A DNA stretch of 64,000 bases. Source: Herbaspirillum sp. CF444 (GTDB taxonomy: Bacteria > Pseudomonadota > Gammaproteobacteria > Burkholderiales > Burkholderiaceae_D). Below the pieces are notes generated by a model, which saw only the letters and a program-made list of their open reading frames with translations, ran no database searches and was not told the origin of the DNA. The stretch is from the NCBI RefSeq assembly GCF_000282135.1, contig NZ_AKJW01000067.1, forward strand, positions 1-64,000, written 5' to 3'. Positions 11,399 through 20,113 of the stretch are shown piece after piece (position 1 is the stretch's first letter; each line of letters starts with the position of its first letter). The position numbers and the translations under genes are program-made.

Positions 11399-11890
11399 AT
11401 GAGATTCCGCACAACTTTCATGATCGTGGTATTGGCGCTGGTCGGCATCTTTGCCGCTGTGAACTGGCAGGCCTTCCTGGCGCCGACGCAGCTGACGCTG
11501 GTGTTCACCGACTTCCAGGCGCCGCTGGGGCTGGTGATGCTGGGCGTGGTGATCGTGCTGGCGGCGGTCTTCCTGCTGTATGTGATGGCGTTGCAGACCA
11601 GCGTGCTGTTCGAGACGCGCCGCTTGACCAAGCAGCTCGATACGCAGCGCGATCTGGCCGACCAGGCGGAGAAGTCGCGCTTCATCGAATTGCGCGGTTA
11701 TCTGCAAAGTGAATTGCAGCAGCTGCAGCAACGTCAGAACGCGCACCTGAGCGCGCTGACCAACAAGCTGGAGTCGGTGCAGCAGGACATCCAGCAACGC
11801 GGCCAGCTGACGGAAAACGCCGTTGCCGCGCAGATCGGCGAACTGGACGATCGCCTGCAGCGACATGGCGTCGGCATTAAGGCAATCTGA
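11399..11890 (+). CDS. LapA-domain-like small inner-membrane protein
   Basis: A 163-residue protein from the ATG at 11399, chosen because an AAGGAGA Shine-Dalgarno lies 7 bp upstream. It has two predicted membrane helices (about residues 6-25 and 42-63) separated by a short periplasmic loop. A long Q/L/R-rich coiled coil (about 75-155) follows. This two-TM-plus-coil layout and the NWQ motif after the first helix match the LapA/DUF1049 family; LapA (YciS) is linked to LPS assembly in E. coli. The lapB partner is not adjacent, so the function is inferred only from the fold. Confidence 0.65.
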   Translation: MRFRTTFMIVVLALVGIFAAVNWQAFLAPTQLTLVFTDFQAPLGLVMLGVVIVLAAVFLLYVMALQTSVLFETRRLTKQLDTQRDLADQAEKSRFIELRGYLQSELQQLQQRQNAHLSALTNKLESVQQDIQQRGQLTENAVAAQIGELDDRLQRHGVGIKAI

Positions 11891-11914
11891 GCCACGCCTC
11901 CTCCTTCAAAATGC

Positions 11915-11943
11915 ACAATGCCCCGTGAGGGGCATTGTTTTTT
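11915..11943 (+). terminator. Terminator after the LapA-like gene
   Basis: A 10-bp perfect stem (acaatgcccc at 11915-11924 with 11929-11938), loop GTGA, then a T run. It lies between convergent genes and may also act on pyrE. Confidence 0.9.
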
Positions 11944-11975
11944 ATACAGCAATCAAAGCCTGTACCAGACGTGCA

Positions 11976-12638
11976 TCAGACGCCGTAACGCGTGCGATAC
12001 GCCGCCACGGCGTCCTTGTATTGCGAGAGCTGCGCATCGGCGCCGGCGTGGGCCAGATATTCCAGCAGGTCGTTGAGGTTGCCGATGGAAATCACGGGCA
12101 TGTCGTAGGCCTTGGCGACTTCCTGCACGGCCGAGTGGGCCGACAGGGCGTCGTCCTTGCCGGAGCGTTCCATGCGGTCGAGCGCGATCAGGACGGCACA
12201 TGGGGTGGCGCCTGCTGCGCGGATCATGTCGACCGATTCGCGCACCGAAGTACCTGCCGAAATGACGTCGTCGATGATCACCACGCGGCCTTGCAGCTTG
12301 GCGCCGACGATGGTGCCGCCTTCGCCGTGGTCCTTGGCTTCCTTGCGGTTGTAGGCGAACGGCACGTTGCGGCCGTGGCCTGCCAGCGCGACGGCGGTGG
12401 CGGACGCCAGCGTGATGCCTTTATAGGCGGGGCCGAACAGCATGTCGTATTCGACGCCCGACTCTTGCAGCGTCTGTGCGTAGAACTGCGCGACCTTGGC
12501 CAGCGCGGCGCCTTCGTTGAACAAGCCGGCGTTGAAGAAGTACGGCGAGGTGCGGCCGGCCTTGGTGATGAACTCGCCGAAACGCAGTACGCCTGCGGAA
12601 ACGGCGAACTCGATGAATTCTTGTCGTAAGTTGCTCAA
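11976..12638 (-). CDS. pyrE: Orotate phosphoribosyltransferase
   Basis: Converts orotate and PRPP to OMP in de novo pyrimidine synthesis. The PRPP-binding motif [13 protein letters not shown] is present, with the conserved N-terminal [19 protein letters not shown]. The start is uncertain: homology begins at a TTG at 12638 ([12 protein letters not shown], 220 residues), while the nearest upstream in-frame ATG (12713) would add 25 residues with no PyrE character. I chose the TTG on family length. It is divergent from xth with about 127 bp between starts. Confidence 0.93.
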   Translation of the reverse strand: MSNLRQEFIEFAVSAGVLRFGEFITKAGRTSPYFFNAGLFNEGAALAKVAQFYAQTLQESGVEYDMLFGPAYKGITLASATAVALAGHGRNVPFAYNRKEAKDHGEGGTIVGAKLQGRVVIIDDVISAGTSVRESVDMIRAAGATPCAVLIALDRMERSGKDDALSAHSAVQEVAKAYDMPVISIGNLNDLLEYLAHAGADAQLSQYKDAVAAYRTRYGV

Positions 12639-12765
12639 AATATATTCCCGAAAAATTGTCTGCGGAGAAACCCGCGCGCTGCCGCCCGACAGCGCTGGCT
12701 TGCAAAGACCCACATTTTAAATGAATCAGGTATGCTACGCGCCTGACTTTTACGTGAGTTTCCCC

Positions 12766-13542
12766 ATGCCAAAAATCGTCTCCGCCAATCTCAACGGCAT
12801 CCGCTCCGCCGCCAAAAAGGGTTTCTTCGAGTGGATGGCCAAGGAATCCGCCGACTTCATCTGCGTGCAGGAACTCAAGGCGCAGGAAGCCGACATGACC
12901 GAGGAATTCCTGACGCCGAAGGGTTATGTCGGCCATTTCCACTATGCCGAGAAGAAAGGCTACTCCGGCGTCGGCCTGTACAGCAAGCGCAAGCCGGATG
13001 CCGTGCGCATCGGCTTCGGCACCAAGGAGTTCGACGATGAAGGCCGCTATGTCGAGTGCGACTTCGGTGACATCACGGTGATCTCGCTGTATTGCCCGTC
13101 GGGCTCGTCGAGCGAAGAACGCCAGCAAGCCAAGTTCCGCTTCATGGAAGTGTTCTTGCCGCACTTGCAGGAGTTGAAGGACAGCGGCCGCGAGATCGTC
13201 ATTTGCGGCGACTGGAACATCGCGCACAAGGAAATCGACCTGAAGAACTGGAAGAGCAACCAGAAGAACTCGGGCTTCCTGCCGGAAGAGCGCGCCTGGC
13301 TGACACGCGTGTTTGACGAGCTGGGCCTGGTGGACGTGTATCGCACCATCCATCCGGAAACCACCGGCGACGCCTACACCTGGTGGAGCAATCGCGGCCA
13401 GGCGTGGGCCAACAATGTGGGTTGGCGCATCGACTATCACATCGCAACGGCCGGTATCGCGAAGAAGGCGAAAACGGCGGCGATCTACAAGGAAGCGCGC
13501 TTCTCGGATCACGCGCCGCTGACGATTGATTACAAGGGCTGA
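12766..13542 (+). CDS. xth: Exodeoxyribonuclease III / AP endonuclease
   Basis: An EEP-fold DNA repair nuclease acting at abasic sites and 3' blocked ends. The ATG at 12766 gives 258 residues; an in-frame ATG at 12721 would add 15 unconserved residues. Catalytic motifs are all visible: SANLNGIRSA (Asn), CVQELKAQ (Glu), GDWNIAHKEID (Asp/Asn) and the C-terminal SDHAPL (Asp-His). It is a single-gene unit ending at a strong terminator. Confidence 0.95.
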   Translation: MPKIVSANLNGIRSAAKKGFFEWMAKESADFICVQELKAQEADMTEEFLTPKGYVGHFHYAEKKGYSGVGLYSKRKPDAVRIGFGTKEFDDEGRYVECDFGDITVISLYCPSGSSSEERQQAKFRFMEVFLPHLQELKDSGREIVICGDWNIAHKEIDLKNWKSNQKNSGFLPEERAWLTRVFDELGLVDVYRTIHPETTGDAYTWWSNRGQAWANNVGWRIDYHIATAGIAKKAKTAAIYKEARFSDHAPLTIDYKG

Positions 13543-13583
13543 TCACCTTTCTCCCTTGCTTGACCGCTGCGCCGGCGGCAATA

Positions 13584-13612
13584 AAAAAGCCCTCGATAAC
13601 GAGGGCTTTTTT
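13584..13612 (+). terminator. Bidirectional terminator between xth and topB
   Basis: An A-rich 5' arm, a gccctc/gagggc stem with a 6-base loop (gataac) and a T6 tail. The A-run on the 5' side means it can also terminate convergent topB transcription. Confidence 0.88.
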
Positions 13613-13647
13613 GTGCACGAAAGAAAACCGGTCGCGTAAGCTTGAGA

Positions 13648-16296
13648 TTACGCGGCGGCTTTTTTCGGTGCGGCCTTTTTAACGGCAGGCTTCTTTGCCG
13701 CCGCAGGTTTCCTGGCGACGGCCGGCTTCTTCGCTGCTGCGGCCGGTTTGGCCTTGGCAGTGGTTTCGGCGTCGTCGCCTTCTGCTGTGGCTGCTGCAGC
13801 CTTGCCCTTGGCGGGCGCCTTGGCTTTGCGCTCTTCAAACTCGAAGCTGATCTTGCCGTCCTTGCCGCGCGTCAGGAAGGCCTTGAACGGACGGCGTGTA
13901 CGTTGCGAGATGAAGCCCGGCAGCAAGTCGGTCTTGCCTTCGTTGAGCAGCTTGGCCATTTGCTCCGGCAGGATTTCTTGCTGCAGGATGATGCGTCCGC
14001 TGCGGAAGTCGCAGGCCTTCGGCTTGGCGACCTGCTTTTCGCAGACGTAGGCCAGACCCATTTCGTAGACGCCGCTGCCGCATTTCGGGCAAGGGCCGAG
14101 TGGCGTCTGTTCGCTGAAGTCGACCGGTTCGCCGCCCTCGCCTTCGCCGTCGTTCTGGCCGAAGTCGAATTCGAGCTTGTAATTGTTGATTTCGTTGTCG
14201 CGCGAAATCTTCAGAATCGCCGCGAACGGACGGCCCATCTTGGAGCGGAAACCTTGCAGCGGGCCGATGGTGCGGTTGGCCAGCAGTTCTTCCACTTCTG
14301 GGATTTCGAACTGACGGCCGGCCGGCGTCTTGCTCATCGAGAATTCGCACTTGGTGCAGGCGAAGCGGCGATAGTTTTCCTTCACCACGCTGCCGCAATT
14401 CGGGCACGGTGTTTTCAGCGTCGCGTAGTCGCCGGGGATGGTGTCGTTGTCGTATTCCTTGGCGCGCTTGACGATGATTTGCGTCATCTGGGCGATCTCG
14501 CGCATGAACTCTTCACGGCTGATCTTGCCGCGCTCCATCTGCGCCAGCTTTTGTTCCCATTCGCCGGTCAGTTCCGGCTCGGTCAGTTCGTCCACGCCGA
14601 GACCGTGCAGCAGCGTCATGAGTTGGAACGCCTTGGCGGTCGGCATCATTTCGCGGCCTTCGCGCAGCAGGTATTTTTCGTTCAGCAAACCTTCGATGAT
14701 TGCCGCGCGCGTTGCCGGCGTGCCGAGGCCCTTGCCAGCCATCGCTTCGCGCAGCTCGTCGGAGTCGATCAGCTTGCCGGCGCCTTCCATGGCCGACAGC
14801 AGCGTGGCTTCGGTATAGCGCGCTGGCGGCTTGGTGACCAGGCCGTTGGCGGTGACCTTGTCGGTCTTGACCTTTTCGTCCTTGGCGACGGCGACCAGGG
14901 TGCCGCTGTTTTCGTCTTTCTCGTCGACGATGTCCTTGCCGTAGATCGCCAGCCAGCCGGGGTTGGTCATGACCTTGCCTTCCGTCTTGAACTGATGGCC
15001 GGAGACTTCGGTGAAGCGGGTGGTGACCTGGAACTCGGCGGCCGGGAAGAACACCGCCATGAAACGGCGCGTCACCAGGTCATAGAGCTTCTGTTCCGGT
15101 TCGGACAGGTTCTTCGGCACTTGCGTGGTCGGGATGATCGCAAAGTGATCGCTGATCTTGGTGTTGTCGAAAATGCGCTTGTTCGGCTTGACCCAACCTT
15201 GCTTGAGGATCTGTTTGGAGAACTGGTGATAATTATTGTTCTCGGACAGCGACTCCATCGTTTCCTTGACGGTCTGCAGGTAGTCTTCCGGCAAGTGGCG
15301 CGAATCGGTACGCGGATAGGTCAGGACCTTGTGCTTTTCGTACAGGGCCTGGGCCAGGCCGAGCGTGTTCTTGGCCGAGAAGCCGAAGCGCGAGTTGGCT
15401 TCGCGTTGCAGGCTGGTCAGGTCGAACAGGCCGGGCGCCATTTGCGTGGTCGGCTTGGATTCTTCGGTGACGGTGCCGATCTTGCCGCGGCAGGCGGCGA
15501 CGATGGATTCGGCGGCGGCCTTGCTCCACAGACGCTCGGGACGCTTCTCCGGATCGTTCTCGTCCTTCTTGTGCATCTTGTCGAGCCAGCGGCCCTCATA
15601 GATGCCGGCGGCGCAGACGAACTCGCCGCGCACTTCCCAATAGTCGCGCGGGACGAACTTCTTGATTTTCTCTTCGCGCTCGACCACGATCGACAGCGTC
15701 GGCGTTTGCACGCGGCCGACGGTGGTCAGGTAGAAGCCGCCTTCTTTCGAATTGAACGCGGTCATGGCGCGCGTGCCGTTGATACCGATCAGCCAGTCCG
15801 CTTCGCTGCGGCAACGGGCGGCGTCGGCCAGGGGCAGCATGTCTTCGTCCTTGCGCAGGTTGGCGAAACCGTCGCGGATCGCGCCCGGCGTCATCGACTG
15901 CAGCCAGAGGCGCTGTACCGGTTGCTTGGCCTTGGTGTATTGCGCGATCAGGCGGAAAATCAGCTCGCCTTCCCGCCCGGCGTCGCAGGCGTTGATCAGG
16001 CCGGTGACGTCCTTGCGCTTGATCAGCTTGTTGAGCGCCTTGAGACGCGACTCGGTCTTGGCGATGGGGTTGAGCGCGAAGTGCGGCGGAATCATCGGCA
16101 GATGCGTGAAAGTCCATTTGCCGCGCTTGACGTCGTATTCCTCGGGCACCGCGATTTCCAGCAGGTGGCCGACGGCGGAGGACAGGACGTATTCGTCGGA
16201 TTCGAAGTACTCATCGTGCTTGGTAAAGCCGCCGAGCGTCTTCGCGATGTCGTTCGCGACAGAGGGCTTCTCGGCAATGATGAGGGTCTTGCTCAT
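13648..16296 (-). CDS. topB: DNA topoisomerase III (type IA) with Lys/Ala-rich tail
   Basis: Relaxes or decatenates DNA through a 5'-phosphotyrosine intermediate. The 882-residue product starts with the TOPRIM domain (LIIAEKPSVA, with the metal site DAGREGE) and has the catalytic tyrosine in LTYPRTDSR. The C-terminal third contains cysteine zinc-ribbon elements (CPNCGSVV...CTKC and CPKCGSGVY). After about residue 820 it ends in a Lys/Ala/Pro-rich tail resembling histone-H1-like DNA-binding tails, common in betaproteobacterial topoisomerases. It lies downstream of smg and dprA on the same strand. Confidence 0.94.
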   Translation of the reverse strand: MSKTLIIAEKPSVANDIAKTLGGFTKHDEYFESDEYVLSSAVGHLLEIAVPEEYDVKRGKWTFTHLPMIPPHFALNPIAKTESRLKALNKLIKRKDVTGLINACDAGREGELIFRLIAQYTKAKQPVQRLWLQSMTPGAIRDGFANLRKDEDMLPLADAARCRSEADWLIGINGTRAMTAFNSKEGGFYLTTVGRVQTPTLSIVVEREEKIKKFVPRDYWEVRGEFVCAAGIYEGRWLDKMHKKDENDPEKRPERLWSKAAAESIVAACRGKIGTVTEESKPTTQMAPGLFDLTSLQREANSRFGFSAKNTLGLAQALYEKHKVLTYPRTDSRHLPEDYLQTVKETMESLSENNNYHQFSKQILKQGWVKPNKRIFDNTKISDHFAIIPTTQVPKNLSEPEQKLYDLVTRRFMAVFFPAAEFQVTTRFTEVSGHQFKTEGKVMTNPGWLAIYGKDIVDEKDENSGTLVAVAKDEKVKTDKVTANGLVTKPPARYTEATLLSAMEGAGKLIDSDELREAMAGKGLGTPATRAAIIEGLLNEKYLLREGREMMPTAKAFQLMTLLHGLGVDELTEPELTGEWEQKLAQMERGKISREEFMREIAQMTQIIVKRAKEYDNDTIPGDYATLKTPCPNCGSVVKENYRRFACTKCEFSMSKTPAGRQFEIPEVEELLANRTIGPLQGFRSKMGRPFAAILKISRDNEINNYKLEFDFGQNDGEGEGGEPVDFSEQTPLGPCPKCGSGVYEMGLAYVCEKQVAKPKACDFRSGRIILQQEILPEQMAKLLNEGKTDLLPGFISQRTRRPFKAFLTRGKDGKISFEFEERKAKAPAKGKAAAATAEGDDAETTAKAKPAAAAKKPAVARKPAAAKKPAVKKAAPKKAAA

Positions 16297-16532
16297 AAAT
16301 AGGATCTCAAAAGAGGATACAAAATGTGGTCGTCAGCTACTTGCCGGGCGGCACCAAAATGAGGCGACCAGGCAGAATTTATATTGCACATTGGCAATAT
16401 GCTTTTTATATAGTAGCTAATATTCGAGGATTGCGGGGGAATGATAAGCGCGATGCTCAGGAAACGGCAAGCACGGCGGCTTGCCTGTGGTTGGCGACAG
16501 ACGTGCCGGCCACGGGAAAACGATGTACCGAT
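16297..16532. other. Intergenic region between smg and topB
   Basis: A 236-bp A+T-leaning stretch. It holds a small hairpin (ATATTGC at 16381-16387 with GCAATAT at 16394-16400). Nothing else was recognised; it probably carries the topB promoter and leader. Confidence 0.4.
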
Positions 16533-17009
16533 TTAGTGCAACAGACGCGGTTCGTCGTCGTCTTCGTCGAGGAACAACTCGTCGAACATGAGGCCGTCCG
16601 GCTCCTTGCCCTGGCTCCACAACACCATCAGCACGATGACTTTGAGTTTCTCCAGCGACACGGGCGCATCGCCGACCGCCAGCGCGCGTTCGATAACGAT
16701 CTCGCGTTGAACGGCGTTGAGCATTTTGGCGGATTCGAGGAACTGGATGAAACCGACGGCTTCCGTACCCAATACGTCCATTTCTTGCGTGGCGTAAATG
16801 CGGATACCGAAGGAGAAGGCGGTTTGCTGAGGGTACTGATCGGCGAATTCGTGATTGGCTTCTTCGAGATCGGTCAGCCAACCGAGGGCGCGTGTGATTT
16901 CCTCATCCTCAAAACCAATGGCGGTCAATTTCTTGACCAAGGCCGCGGGTTCAGGGCAGGCATCGGGGCGATAGTAGGTTTCGTACAGATAAACAAGGAC
17001 GTCAAACAT
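16533..17009 (-). CDS. smg: Smg/DUF494 family protein
   Basis: A 158-residue acidic protein whose start, [13 protein letters not shown], is typical of the Smg (DUF494) family. The gene sits directly downstream of dprA, its normal neighbour in gamma- and betaproteobacteria. The C-terminus has the family stretch [26 protein letters not shown] followed by an acidic run (read here only in overlapping short pieces). The molecular function is unknown. Confidence 0.9.
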   Translation of the reverse strand: MFDVLVYLYETYYRPDACPEPAALVKKLTAIGFEDEEITRALGWLTDLEEANHEFADQYPQQTAFSFGIRIYATQEMDVLGTEAVGFIQFLESAKMLNAVQREIVIERALAVGDAPVSLEKLKVIVLMVLWSQGKEPDGLMFDELFLDEDDDEPRLLH

Positions 17010-17115
17010 GGCTCTACTCTATCGCGAAGGTTGACACAACACAAGTCTATGAAACCAGTATGGCAGGATTTTCAAATTTTCGCAGAATATCTTTCGGTTG
17101 CTTTTTGTGCATTGT

Positions 17116-18222
17116 CTAATTCATACGACGGTACATACCGCCTGGCAAACATTCGACAACACCATCCAGTTCCAGCGTCAACAAATGCGCATTCAATGCG
17201 GCGGCATCGAGCCCGCTGCGCATGCTCAACATGTCGCCCGCGATCGGATCGAAACCCATTGCTTTCAACACGACGTCTTCGTCGCGATTATCCGTCGGCA
17301 CCTGCAATGACGACGACAGCGACAAGTTGCCGAGCTCGTCGAGAATGTCTTGCGCCGACTCGACCAGCTTGGCGCCCTGCTTGATCAACAGGTGGCATCC
17401 TTTGGACAGCGGCGCATGAATCGAGCCCGGAATCGCGAACACGTCTCGCCCCTGCTCCGCCGCCATTCTTGCCGTGATCAGCGAACCCGATTGCGCCGCC
17501 GCTTCCACTACCAGCACGGCGCGCGACAACCCCGAAATGATCCGATTGCGGCGCGGGAAATTGCTGGCGATCGGCGGCATGCCGAGCGGGTATTCGCTGA
17601 CGATGCATCCTTCTTCGGCGAGACGATGCGCGAGGGCGCGGTTACGCGCCGGGTAGACGATGTCGAGTCCGGTGCCGATCACCCCCACGGTCGAGCCGCT
17701 GCCGCGCAAGCCGCCCTCGTGCGCCGCGGCGTCGATGCCGAGCGCCAGGCCCGACACAATGGTCAGTCCTGCGCGGCTGGCCGCGTCGGAAAATCGCTCG
17801 CTGTTTTGTATCCCTTGCGCGGTGGCGTTGCGGCTGCCGACCACGGCGAGCGACGTTGCCGCCAGCAGTTCCGCACGACCTTTTATATAGAGCAGCACCG
17901 GCGGATCCGGAATGTTGAGCAAGGCTTGCGGATAGCCGGCATCGGCCAGCGTGACGATGCGATTATCGGGCTCTCCCACCCAGGCGAGCGTGCGCTCGAT
18001 ATGGTTTTGCATCATCGCCGACGGCGGCTTCAGCAAGGCGCGCGCGATGCGCTCCGTCACCACCGTGCTCAGCGCAACAACATCGGCGGCGAAGATGTCC
18101 GAGGGCATGCCGAAGGCCGTCAACAACCGGCGGGCGGCTTCCACGCCGACGCCTTCGGTTTGCGTGAGACGGAGCCAGTCGGACAGCTCCGTTGTGTCGT
18201 TCAGATAAGCATTATTCAACAT
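17116..18222 (-). CDS. dprA: DNA-processing protein DprA
   Basis: Loads RecA on incoming single-stranded DNA during natural transformation. The 368-residue product has an N-terminal helix-hairpin region, then the Rossmann-like DprA core with AVVGSRNATAQG, VSGLALGIDAAAHEG and VIGTGLD. The C-terminal ~60 residues form the winged-helix (DML1-like) domain. Its 5' end overlaps the stop of the upstream gene by 11 bp, so the pair is co-transcribed. Intact dprA suggests, but does not prove, competence. Confidence 0.95.
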   Translation of the reverse strand: MLNNAYLNDTTELSDWLRLTQTEGVGVEAARRLLTAFGMPSDIFAADVVALSTVVTERIARALLKPPSAMMQNHIERTLAWVGEPDNRIVTLADAGYPQALLNIPDPPVLLYIKGRAELLAATSLAVVGSRNATAQGIQNSERFSDAASRAGLTIVSGLALGIDAAAHEGGLRGSGSTVGVIGTGLDIVYPARNRALAHRLAEEGCIVSEYPLGMPPIASNFPRRNRIISGLSRAVLVVEAAAQSGSLITARMAAEQGRDVFAIPGSIHAPLSKGCHLLIKQGAKLVESAQDILDELGNLSLSSSLQVPTDNRDEDVVLKAMGFDPIAGDMLSMRSGLDAAALNAHLLTLELDGVVECLPGGMYRRMN

Positions 18223-19087
18223 CCTTGGCGCTCATTCTTTCTTGCCGTGGCGCGTACGCCTTATCCCCCACCTGCACCGGTTCGCGCGCTTGTGTGATCA
18301 AGCCGTACGAAACACGGTCGTAGACCCGGACAATCAGCAAAACGCCACGCGGCTCTTCGGGCAGCGTTGGTATCGATGACGTTTGCGATGATTGCCGAAT
18401 TGTTTGCGCGGCGGACAAGCTCAGCAGCAAGCCCTCGCGGATGTGGTCGCGCACGCCCTTGTTGATCGCCACGACCTGATGTTGCATCGCCTGGCCGGCG
18501 CCGTCTGCAATCGTCACGATCAGCGCGTCGACTGCCTGCGGCGAGCGATAGGGAACGATGGTGATGCTATGCGGCGCTTCGCGCGGCTGGGCAATCAGGC
18601 GATCGCCGACCGTGATTTCGCGGTTGGCATCGGTGATCAGAAAACGATGCAGCCCGTCGCTTGTTTGTTCCAGCAACGTCGCCGTACCAACCGGCGCGAC
18701 CTCGTCGCCCAGATAGTCTTTACTGACCGGATCCAGCAAGCGCCGGACCGTCCGCACGAGACGAAATTCGGATGCGCCGCGCAACTCGCCCTGCACGACG
18801 ATCTTGTCGCCCCCGGCCAGATACGCGCGCCGTTCATGCGCGGCGACGATACGCGGCGCGCTTTCCAACACGGTGGCGTCGATCACCATCGGCAAGTTCT
18901 GCAAAGGCGCCAGCATGCGGCTGCTTATCGCCGCGACGGGTGCCGGCGGCAATGCGCTGCTCCTGATTGTCGGCGCCTTGTGCACCGTGGGCAACAGGGG
19001 CTCTTGCGCGTCCGGGGATGTTGAACAAACATCGCCGGCGAGGCCAAACAAGAGGAAGGTCAGTCCGGCTATGCTAAAATTTTTCAC
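18212..19087 (-). CDS. Exported protein in the position of the LysM-domain protein upstream of dprA
   Basis: A GTG start at 19087 is chosen because GAGGGG lies 7 bp upstream and a signal peptide follows at once (KNFSIAGLTFLLFGLAG). This gives 291 residues. In many Burkholderiales the gene between def and dprA encodes a secreted LysM peptidoglycan-binding protein. The C-terminal two thirds fit that protein, but I cannot see a clear LysM module. Around residues 65-95 the sequence is beta-rich (RAYLAGGDKIVVQGE). The role is inferred to be in the cell envelope. Confidence 0.6.
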   Translation of the reverse strand: MKNFSIAGLTFLLFGLAGDVCSTSPDAQEPLLPTVHKAPTIRSSALPPAPVAAISSRMLAPLQNLPMVIDATVLESAPRIVAAHERRAYLAGGDKIVVQGELRGASEFRLVRTVRRLLDPVSKDYLGDEVAPVGTATLLEQTSDGLHRFLITDANREITVGDRLIAQPREAPHSITIVPYRSPQAVDALIVTIADGAGQAMQHQVVAINKGVRDHIREGLLLSLSAAQTIRQSSQTSSIPTLPEEPRGVLLIVRVYDRVSYGLITQAREPVQVGDKAYAPRQERMSAKDVE

Positions 19088-19257
19088 GAATTGCCCCTCA
19101 GTGCGGCAAATTGCGGCGCACGCCAGAATCGGCCAAAAGTCTTTTTTGTTGCAACATTGACAATAAAAGCAGATTCTGCCGACAAATCCTTGAACTAGCA
19201 AGAACAACCCACAGCTATCACTCAGTGCTATCTCGATGGCTCAGTGAGTAAATACGT

Positions 19258-19770
19258 ATGGCCTTATTGAATATCCTCCGCTACCCGGACCCCCGACTGC
19301 ATAAAATCGCCAAGCCCGTCACCGTGTTTGACGATCGTCTCAAGAAGCTGGTCGCCGACATGGCCGAAACCATGTACGACGCGCCCGGCGTCGGCCTGGC
19401 CGCGACCCAGATCGACGTGCACGAGCAAGTCATCGTCATCGACGTCTCCGACGCCAGCAACGAACTGCGCGTGTTCATCAATCCGGAAATCACCTGGTCC
19501 AGCGAAGAGAAACAGGTCTACGACGAAGGCTGCCTGTCGGTGCCCGGCATCTACGACGGCGTCGAGCGTCCGGCACGCGTGAAAGCCCGCGCCCTGGATG
19601 CGGACGGCAAGGAATTCGAAGTGGAAGCCGACGGCCTGCTGGCGGTCTGCATCCAGCATGAAATGGATCACCTCAAGGGCAAGGTGTTCGTGGAATATCT
19701 GTCGCCGCTCAAGCGCAACCGCATCAAGACCAAGCTGTTGAAAGAAGAACGTGCGTTGAAACGGGGTTGA
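19258..19770 (+). CDS. def: Peptide deformylase
   Basis: Removes the N-formyl group from nascent proteins; metal enzyme. All three motifs are present: [15 protein letters not shown] (metal-binding Cys) and QHEMDHL (metal-binding His pair plus catalytic Glu). At 170 residues it is normal in length. Divergent from the gene at 18212-19087. In related genomes fmt (Met-tRNA formyltransferase) usually follows def; here the next gene is the bacteriocin-type peptide. Confidence 0.97.
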   Translation: MALLNILRYPDPRLHKIAKPVTVFDDRLKKLVADMAETMYDAPGVGLAATQIDVHEQVIVIDVSDASNELRVFINPEITWSSEEKQVYDEGCLSVPGIYDGVERPARVKARALDADGKEFEVEADGLLAVCIQHEMDHLKGKVFVEYLSPLKRNRIKTKLLKEERALKRG

Positions 19771-19833
19771 CAGTCAACGTCCCCTCCTTTTCTCCTCATG
19801 ACGCGCTGATTTGATGTAATCACGCCTCCTTCT

Positions 19834-19860
19834 CCTGCTGCTCCATTGCAAAGCAGCAGG
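19834..19860 (+). terminator. Possible weak terminator after def
   Basis: A 9-bp stem (cctgctgct at 19834-19842 with 19852-19860) and a 9-base loop. No T-run follows, so termination would be inefficient. Confidence 0.35.
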
Positions 19861-19978
19861 CAAATCTTCCAAACGACTCCCCCGGCATCTCCTCTTCTCA
19901 AGGAATTGCGCCCTGACGTCAGCGCCATTTCCTCTCGACGCCAATGCACTCATCACAAAAATATCCTGAAACTCTAGA

Positions 19979-20001
19979 AATATTATTAAAAAAATAATAT
20001 T
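19979..20001. repeat. A+T inverted repeat upstream of the peptide gene
   Basis: AATATTATT at 19979-19987 is mirrored by AATAATATT at 19993-20001 across AAAAA. Possible protein-binding site or UP-like element. Confidence 0.45.
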
Positions 20002-20005
20002 GTTT

Positions 20006-20024
20006 CTATATGACAATCATTTGC
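20006..20024 (+). promoter_or_regulatory. Fur-box-like sequence
   Basis: By eye, 12 of 19 positions match the classical Fur consensus, with the central core ATGACAATCATT conserved. It lies about 90 bp upstream of the peptide start, where iron control of class II microcins is often placed. Unproven. Confidence 0.35.
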
Positions 20025-20060
20025 ATTTACAAAGAAATTCCTTAATGGCAATATTTTCTC

Positions 20061-20081
20061 GTCATGTCATTTTGACATGAC
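20061..20081 (+). promoter_or_regulatory. Perfect 9-bp palindrome, candidate operator of the bacteriocin operon
   Basis: GTCATGTCA at 20061-20069 and TGACATGAC at 20073-20081, separated by TTT. It ends 32 bp before the peptide ATG, so it could overlap the promoter or form a hairpin in the 5' leader. Confidence 0.6.
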
Positions 20082-20113
20082 TGGTTAAATTACTCATTTA
20101 CAAGGAAAACGAA

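Larger units (their letters stand above)
19771..20113. other. A+T-rich control region before the bacteriocin-type peptide
   Basis: A 343-bp gap whose right half (about 19970-20113) is strikingly A+T-rich compared with its surroundings. It holds a weak def-side hairpin (19834-19860), an A+T inverted repeat (19979-20001), a Fur-box-like sequence (20006-20024) and a perfect 9-bp palindrome (20061-20081). No protein-coding gene was recognised in it. Confidence 0.7.

Noticed and set aside
13642-16302. A very long open frame on the plus strand opposite topB
   Set aside because: It mirrors the topB coding frame; high G+C at third positions keeps the antisense frame open. The translation is low-complexity and rich in Arg, Leu, Gly and Ala with no family features.
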